This document shows, in pieces, positions 42,361 through 45,656 of a stretch of DNA of 45,656 nucleotides. The stretch spans positions 26,473 through 72,128 of the forward strand of contig PLHQ01000154.1 in assembly GCA_003138975.1 (NCBI GenBank), in the 5' to 3' direction. Under the pieces are notes generated by a model. The model worked only from the letters and a program-made list of their open reading frames with translations. It searched no databases and was not told the origin of the DNA. The position numbers were made by a program, and so were the translations under genes. The stretch comes from Acidobacteriaceae bacterium. Lineage in GTDB: Bacteria > Acidobacteriota > Terriglobia > Terriglobales > Acidobacteriaceae. Each line of letters opens with the position of its first letter. The first letter of the stretch is position 1.

Positions 42361-43134
42361 ATGAAGGCTACGCTCACCGTGCTGGGCAGCGGCACGTCCA
42401 TGGGCGTGCCCACGCTGGGCTGCGACTGCGTGGTATGTCACTCCAGCGACCCGCATGATCGGCGTACCCGTCCTTCCATCATGCTGGAATATGCGGGCAA
42501 AGTTGTGCTCGTTGATACCACTCCTGATTTTTATGCTCAGGCTATCCGCGAGCGCATCACGCGCGTGGACGCGGTTTTTTATACGCACGCTCACGCTGAC
42601 CATATCCTGGGCATCGACGATTTGCGCCCGCTGAGTTATTCCCACAAGCCGGCGAGGCTACCGCTCTATGCACGTCCGGATGCGGCCGCTTTCCTGCGTA
42701 GAATGTTTAGCTACATTTTTGACGCTGACTACAAATACGGCGGCCTGCCACTGCTCGAACTGCGGCCGATCGATGGTCCGGTGGAAGTTTTTGGTGCACA
42801 CTTCGAACCGGTGCGCTTGATTCACGGCGAGGCGGAGATTTACGGATTTCGATTTGGAAACGCAGCCTATCTTACGGACCACAGTGAAATTCCCGAGGCA
42901 TCGTTTCGTCAGCTCGAGGGATTGGACATTCTTTTTCTGGATGCGCTGCGGCACAAGCCGCATCCCACGCATTCAACGGTAGAGAATTCGCTGCGCATCG
43001 TGGATCGGGTGAAGGCGAAGCGAGCATTCTTCACGCACATTTGCCACGATCTGGCGCATGAAGCGACCAACGCAACCTTGCCGCCTCATGTCCGGCTGTC
43101 GTATGACGGGATGAAATTGGAGTTTGAAATTTAA
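42361..43134 (+). CDS. Metallo-beta-lactamase fold hydrolase, PhnP-like
   Basis: This is a 257-residue cytoplasmic enzyme with start ATG 42361 after GTGGAGGC. It opens with LTVLGSGTSMGVPTLGCDCVVC, whose Cys21/Cys23/Cys26 match the structural zinc site of PhnP, and has the catalytic metal motif THAHADH (75-81), then TDHSEIP and FFTHICHDLAHE. PhnP cleaves ribosyl-1,2-cyclic phosphates; relatives include tRNase Z-type and general phosphodiesterases. No phn genes are nearby, so the physiological substrate is not clear. Confidence 0.88.
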   Translation: MKATLTVLGSGTSMGVPTLGCDCVVCHSSDPHDRRTRPSIMLEYAGKVVLVDTTPDFYAQAIRERITRVDAVFYTHAHADHILGIDDLRPLSYSHKPARLPLYARPDAAAFLRRMFSYIFDADYKYGGLPLLELRPIDGPVEVFGAHFEPVRLIHGEAEIYGFRFGNAAYLTDHSEIPEASFRQLEGLDILFLDALRHKPHPTHSTVENSLRIVDRVKAKRAFFTHICHDLAHEATNATLPPHVRLSYDGMKLEFEI

Positions 43135-43138
43135 AGTT

Positions 43139-43196
43139 CAGTGGTCAGCGAACTCTTGCGGAGCGCTGCCTTCTGGCCACTGACCACTGACCACTG
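43139..43196. repeat. Inverted repeat plus 7-bp tandem repeat abutting ribF
   Basis: CAGTGGTCAG (43139-43148) is repeated inverted as CTGACCACTG (43180-43189), a perfect 10-bp stem with a 31-nt loop. The right arm is part of a 7-bp tandem repeat (CACTGAC, CACTGAC, CACTG; 43178-43196). The repeat ends 2 bp before the ribF ATG and occupies the place where a ribosome site would be. Confidence 0.7.
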
Positions 43197-43198
43197 CT

Positions 43199-44152
43199 AT
43201 GCAAGTTTTTCACAAACTCGATGACGTTCCAGCCGAATTTGGCCCGTCGCTGGTGAGCGTGGGCAACTTTGACGGCGTGCACCGGGCGCACGCTCACGTG
43301 TTGGGTGAGATTGTACGGCGGGCGCGGATCGGCGGAGCCAACGCCGTCGCGGTCACGTTTGAGCCGCATCCGGCGCGCATTCTGCGGCCTGACTCCGGAT
43401 TGAAGCTACTTACTCCAGCACCGGAGAAATTGCGTTTGCTTGAAGGGACGGGCATTGACGCCGTCTTGATGTTGCCCTTCGGGCGCGATCTTTCGCTGAT
43501 GACACCGCGACAGTTTGTCGAGCGGATTCTGAAAAAGAAACTACATGCGCGCGAGGTGCATGAAGGTTACAACTTCCACTTCGGGCACAAGGCCGCCGGG
43601 GATGTGAATCTGCTAGCTCAATTCGGGCAGGAGATGGGCTTTGAAGTGAAGGCCTACCCCGAGCAGAAGCTCCGCGGCGAGCCGGTTTCGAGCAGTCACA
43701 TTCGTAGGCTGCTGAGCGAAGGACGGGTAAGCCGGGCTCGGCATCTGCTGGCGCGCCCATTCTGTATTCTGGCCACGCCGGGGCGCGGGCGCGGTTATGG
43801 CTCGAAGTACACCGTGCCCACCATCAACCTGGCGCGCTACGAAGAGCTCGTGCCTGAGGACGGCGTCTATATCACGTGGACGCGCGTGGGGACCGAGCGG
43901 TTTGATTCCGTGACGAATGTGGGCAATCGTCCGACGTTTGGTGCAGATTCGTTTGCCGTTGAGACGCACCTGCTGAACTTTCATCCATTCGAACTGACGC
44001 CGGAGAGCGAAGTCGAAATCTGCTTCCTCGATCGGCTGCGTGATGAGATCAAGTTTCCGTCCGTGGAGGCGTTGCGCGAGCAGATCGCGAGGGATGTAAA
44101 GAAGGCTAGAAGATACTTTCATTTACTTCGACTCGGAGCCTCTGGTCACTGA
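43199..44152 (+). CDS. ribF: Bifunctional riboflavin kinase / FAD synthetase
   Basis: Makes FMN and FAD from riboflavin in the cytoplasm. It is 317 residues, normal for RibF. The N-terminal nucleotidyltransferase domain has VSVGNFDGVHRAHAHV and VTFEPHPARIL; the SSSHIRRLLSEGRVSRARHLLARPF linker follows. The C-terminal riboflavin kinase domain has GRGYGSKYTVPTINL, PEDGVYITWT and NVGNRPTFG with the catalytic ELTPESEVEICFLDRLRDEIKFPS. No ribosome site is visible: a hairpin with 7-bp tandem repeats lies immediately upstream. Confidence 0.95.
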   Translation: MQVFHKLDDVPAEFGPSLVSVGNFDGVHRAHAHVLGEIVRRARIGGANAVAVTFEPHPARILRPDSGLKLLTPAPEKLRLLEGTGIDAVLMLPFGRDLSLMTPRQFVERILKKKLHAREVHEGYNFHFGHKAAGDVNLLAQFGQEMGFEVKAYPEQKLRGEPVSSSHIRRLLSEGRVSRARHLLARPFCILATPGRGRGYGSKYTVPTINLARYEELVPEDGVYITWTRVGTERFDSVTNVGNRPTFGADSFAVETHLLNFHPFELTPESEVEICFLDRLRDEIKFPSVEALREQIARDVKKARRYFHLLRLGASGH

Positions 44153-44195
44153 CATTTCCACGATGCACGTCTTCCTAGCTTCAAGGCGGTAAACC

Positions 44196-44966
44196 ATGAG
44201 CCCTGATAAGACCGGACGCCTTGTAATTCTCAGCGGGCCCTCCTGTGTCGGAAAAAGTCCGCTCTACAAGTCCCTTGGCAAGTTCTACCCTGAGCTGCAC
44301 GCCAAGCTTCAGAAACTGGTGCTCTTCAACAGCCGCGCTCCGCGTCCCGGCGAACTTGACGGAGTGGACTATCACTTCCGGACGCGGGCTCAGGTCGATG
44401 CGTTGCGGGCGGACCATCGATACGCCGTACTGGAGGCGCGGGATGACTTACAAGCATTGGGTATCGAGGAACTCGAGTCTTTACTGCGACGAGGCGATGT
44501 CTTCTTCGAGGGGAATCCATATGTCGGGAGGGCACTGCAGATGCACCCTCGCCTTGCGGAGGTGAAGCGACTCAGCATTTTTCTCTCGCCGCTTTCGAAG
44601 GACGAAATCGCTTACTTGAAGACTCCGGAGCGCAATGTGGCGCTTAATGAACTTCTCACCGATATCATGCGGCGCAAGCTCTTGCGGCGGACTCGGCGAC
44701 AAAAAGGGGACCTTTCGGCTAAGGACCTGGAAAATGTGGAGACTCGAGCCTCGAGTGCCTATCGCGAACTGCGGGAGGCGTGGCACTTTCAATATGTAAT
44801 TCCGAATCACGACGGCGAAGATAGTGATCACTGGGAGGCTTTTTATTACTTGATTGGAGATGCCCGCAAAACACTCGATGCTTTCGTCGCCTTGCTCAAG
44901 GGCTCCATTCCACCTGGGGTGGAGCAATGGGAAGAGGACCTCTTGCCACCGATGCACCTGATCTAG
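44196..44966 (+). CDS. Guanylate kinase-like protein, atypical
   Basis: This is a 256-residue P-loop protein, about 50 residues longer than usual guanylate kinase. Walker A is GPSCVGKS (14-21). The GMP-binding block SRAPRPGELDGVDYHF (46-61) keeps the Arg pair and Glu of Gmk. The lid-like region (about 155-190) and the FQYVIPNHD segment also fit the Gmk fold. It departs at the base-recognition strand: the usual FLE...GxxYGT reads YAVLEARDDLQALGIEEL, lacking the Tyr-Gly-Thr. So the acceptor may not be GMP, or it may act as a signalling or scaffold homologue. It is downstream of ribF by 43 bp; an AAGGCGG sequence precedes the ATG. Confidence 0.75.
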   Translation: MSPDKTGRLVILSGPSCVGKSPLYKSLGKFYPELHAKLQKLVLFNSRAPRPGELDGVDYHFRTRAQVDALRADHRYAVLEARDDLQALGIEELESLLRRGDVFFEGNPYVGRALQMHPRLAEVKRLSIFLSPLSKDEIAYLKTPERNVALNELLTDIMRRKLLRRTRRQKGDLSAKDLENVETRASSAYRELREAWHFQYVIPNHDGEDSDHWEAFYYLIGDARKTLDAFVALLKGSIPPGVEQWEEDLLPPMHLI

Positions 44967-45007
44967 GACGGGCGGTCGCCGGAACAACTGGCCAGCACAG
45001 ATCCAAA

Positions 45008-45451
45008 CTAATGCGGCAGGTAACCAGATTCCATGGGCAGTTTTCCGTCGACGCGCACCACGTTGATGGTGTTGTCGACGGAGCGGACATCCACGAGGCC
45101 GATGGCGCCGGGCGTGGATTGCACAATCTTGAGGACGTCGGCGTCGGAGTCCACCATCTGGATGGTGTCCTTGTGAGCGGCGATCAGCGCCTTCAGTTCG
45201 CCGGGACTCATCTTGATCAGGCGCTGCAAGGTTTCGGTTTCGCCGGCGGAGTCCTTGTGCAGAACCAGGACAATCGCTTTACCGTCCGGCCACTTCTTGA
45301 CCTCCGAGCGGAAAATCCTCGACAGATGGACGGATGTGACGTTTCCAACGTTGTTGTCCTTATCGACCACGACCGCCATGTGGTGGGCAAAACAAGGAGT
45401 GAGGAACGTCAAGAGAAAAGCAAGAAGTGCAGCGAGCCGCTGAAATCTCAT
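45008..45451 (-). CDS. Small periplasmic PstS-like substrate-binding protein
   Basis: This is a 147-residue exported protein. ATG 45451 gives a clean signal peptide (MRFQRLAALLAFLLTFLTPCFA); GTG 45463 would add four residues. The mature part resembles half of a phosphate-type periplasmic binding protein: VVVDKDNNVGNVTSVHLSRIFRSEVKKWPDGKAIVLVLH, then SAGETETLQRLI, and GAIGLVDVRSV near the end. At this size it is one lobe only, like the short PBP-like proteins common next to cytochrome or sensor genes. No transporter genes are adjacent. Ligand unknown. Confidence 0.75.
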   Translation of the reverse strand: MRFQRLAALLAFLLTFLTPCFAHHMAVVVDKDNNVGNVTSVHLSRIFRSEVKKWPDGKAIVLVLHKDSAGETETLQRLIKMSPGELKALIAAHKDTIQMVDSDADVLKIVQSTPGAIGLVDVRSVDNTINVVRVDGKLPMESGYLPH

Positions 45452-45463
45452 AGGCACGTCCAC

Positions 45464-45656
45464 ATCGAACTGTAATGACGAAGCACACGATGAGGCTAAC
45501 CGAGAATCGCGGCCCGCGAAGTAAAAACATTGTCAAAACGAATGAGGTATCCAGGAAGGAAACATTCAGGTCAGGAATAGAAGCCTTTACCACAGAGCAG
45601 CACAGGGAACTTGGTGCGAGCCCGGAGATGGGACGACGATCGAATGCACGACTAGT
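45464..45656. other. Non-coding right edge
   Basis: The last 190 bp show no gene or RNA that I recognise. Sequence CACAGAGCAGCACAGGGAAC is of the short dispersed type common between genes in such genomes. Confidence 0.4.

Overview
The window (about 58% GC by eye) is a chromosomal segment of a Gram-negative bacterium. It is most likely an acidobacterium of the Terriglobia/Koribacter type. Evidence for this is LpxD (lipid A), a TonB protein, a 2-oxoacid:ferredoxin oxidoreductase, a decayed pro-kumamolisin/Ig-like surface protein, a DUF1844 protein, an M61 peptidase and short 7-bp intergenic repeats. The taxonomic call is an inference from gene content and was not tested by search. I see no intact mobile element, rRNA, tRNA or CRISPR array.

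Layout. (1) 1-3918: the end of an iron-uptake type operon. It holds the C-terminus of a DUF2318 Cys-rich protein, two FtsX/MacB-type permeases, and an ABC ATPase fused in frame to a complete DtxR/IdeR-like metal-sensor domain. (2) 3996-9849: murI, a GNAT acetyltransferase, a convergent tonB-type gene and ileS. (3) 10013-11270: an orphan CuA (CoxB-like) protein overlapping a diheme cytochrome c. (4) 11294-21302, minus strand: korB-korA, accA-dnaE, a secreted Gly-rich protein, and a CCA/poly(A) polymerase-family nucleotidyltransferase with a histone-H1-like tail. (5) 21706-25046, plus strand: a conserved unknown, a pseudogene of a large S53-type secreted protease, and lpxD. (6) 35353 down to 25087, minus strand: a compact run of nine genes (mtnP, pfkB-type kinase, GT39-type membrane transferase, mgtC-like, dapF-like, LD-carboxypeptidase, mpl, M61 peptidase, plsC), several joined by 4-bp overlaps. 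It mixes methylthioadenosine salvage, murein synthesis and recycling, and phospholipid synthesis. (7) 35541-45463: two secreted protease-like proteins, a methyltransferase, an isopropylmalate-dehydrogenase-family enzyme, a YgfZ-type protein, a DUF1844 protein, a PhnP-like hydrolase, ribF, a guanylate-kinase-like protein and a PstS-like small periplasmic protein.

Points most worth attention. The ABC-ATPase/DtxR fusion joins a transporter motor to an iron sensor in one polypeptide, with a His/Cys-rich insertion in the sensor's wing. The DapF homologue has Ser at both catalytic Cys positions, although an mpl gene two genes downstream implies meso-DAP murein. The tRNA nucleotidyltransferase carries a Lys/Ala/Pro tail of about 110 residues. 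A perfect DnaA box lies just upstream of a convincing dnaE promoter. Several genes have a -10 hexamer so close to the start codon that leaderless mRNAs are likely. Many start codons were moved from the longest open frame to the one supported by family N-termini, signal peptides, ribosome binding sites or promoters; the reason is given in each entry.
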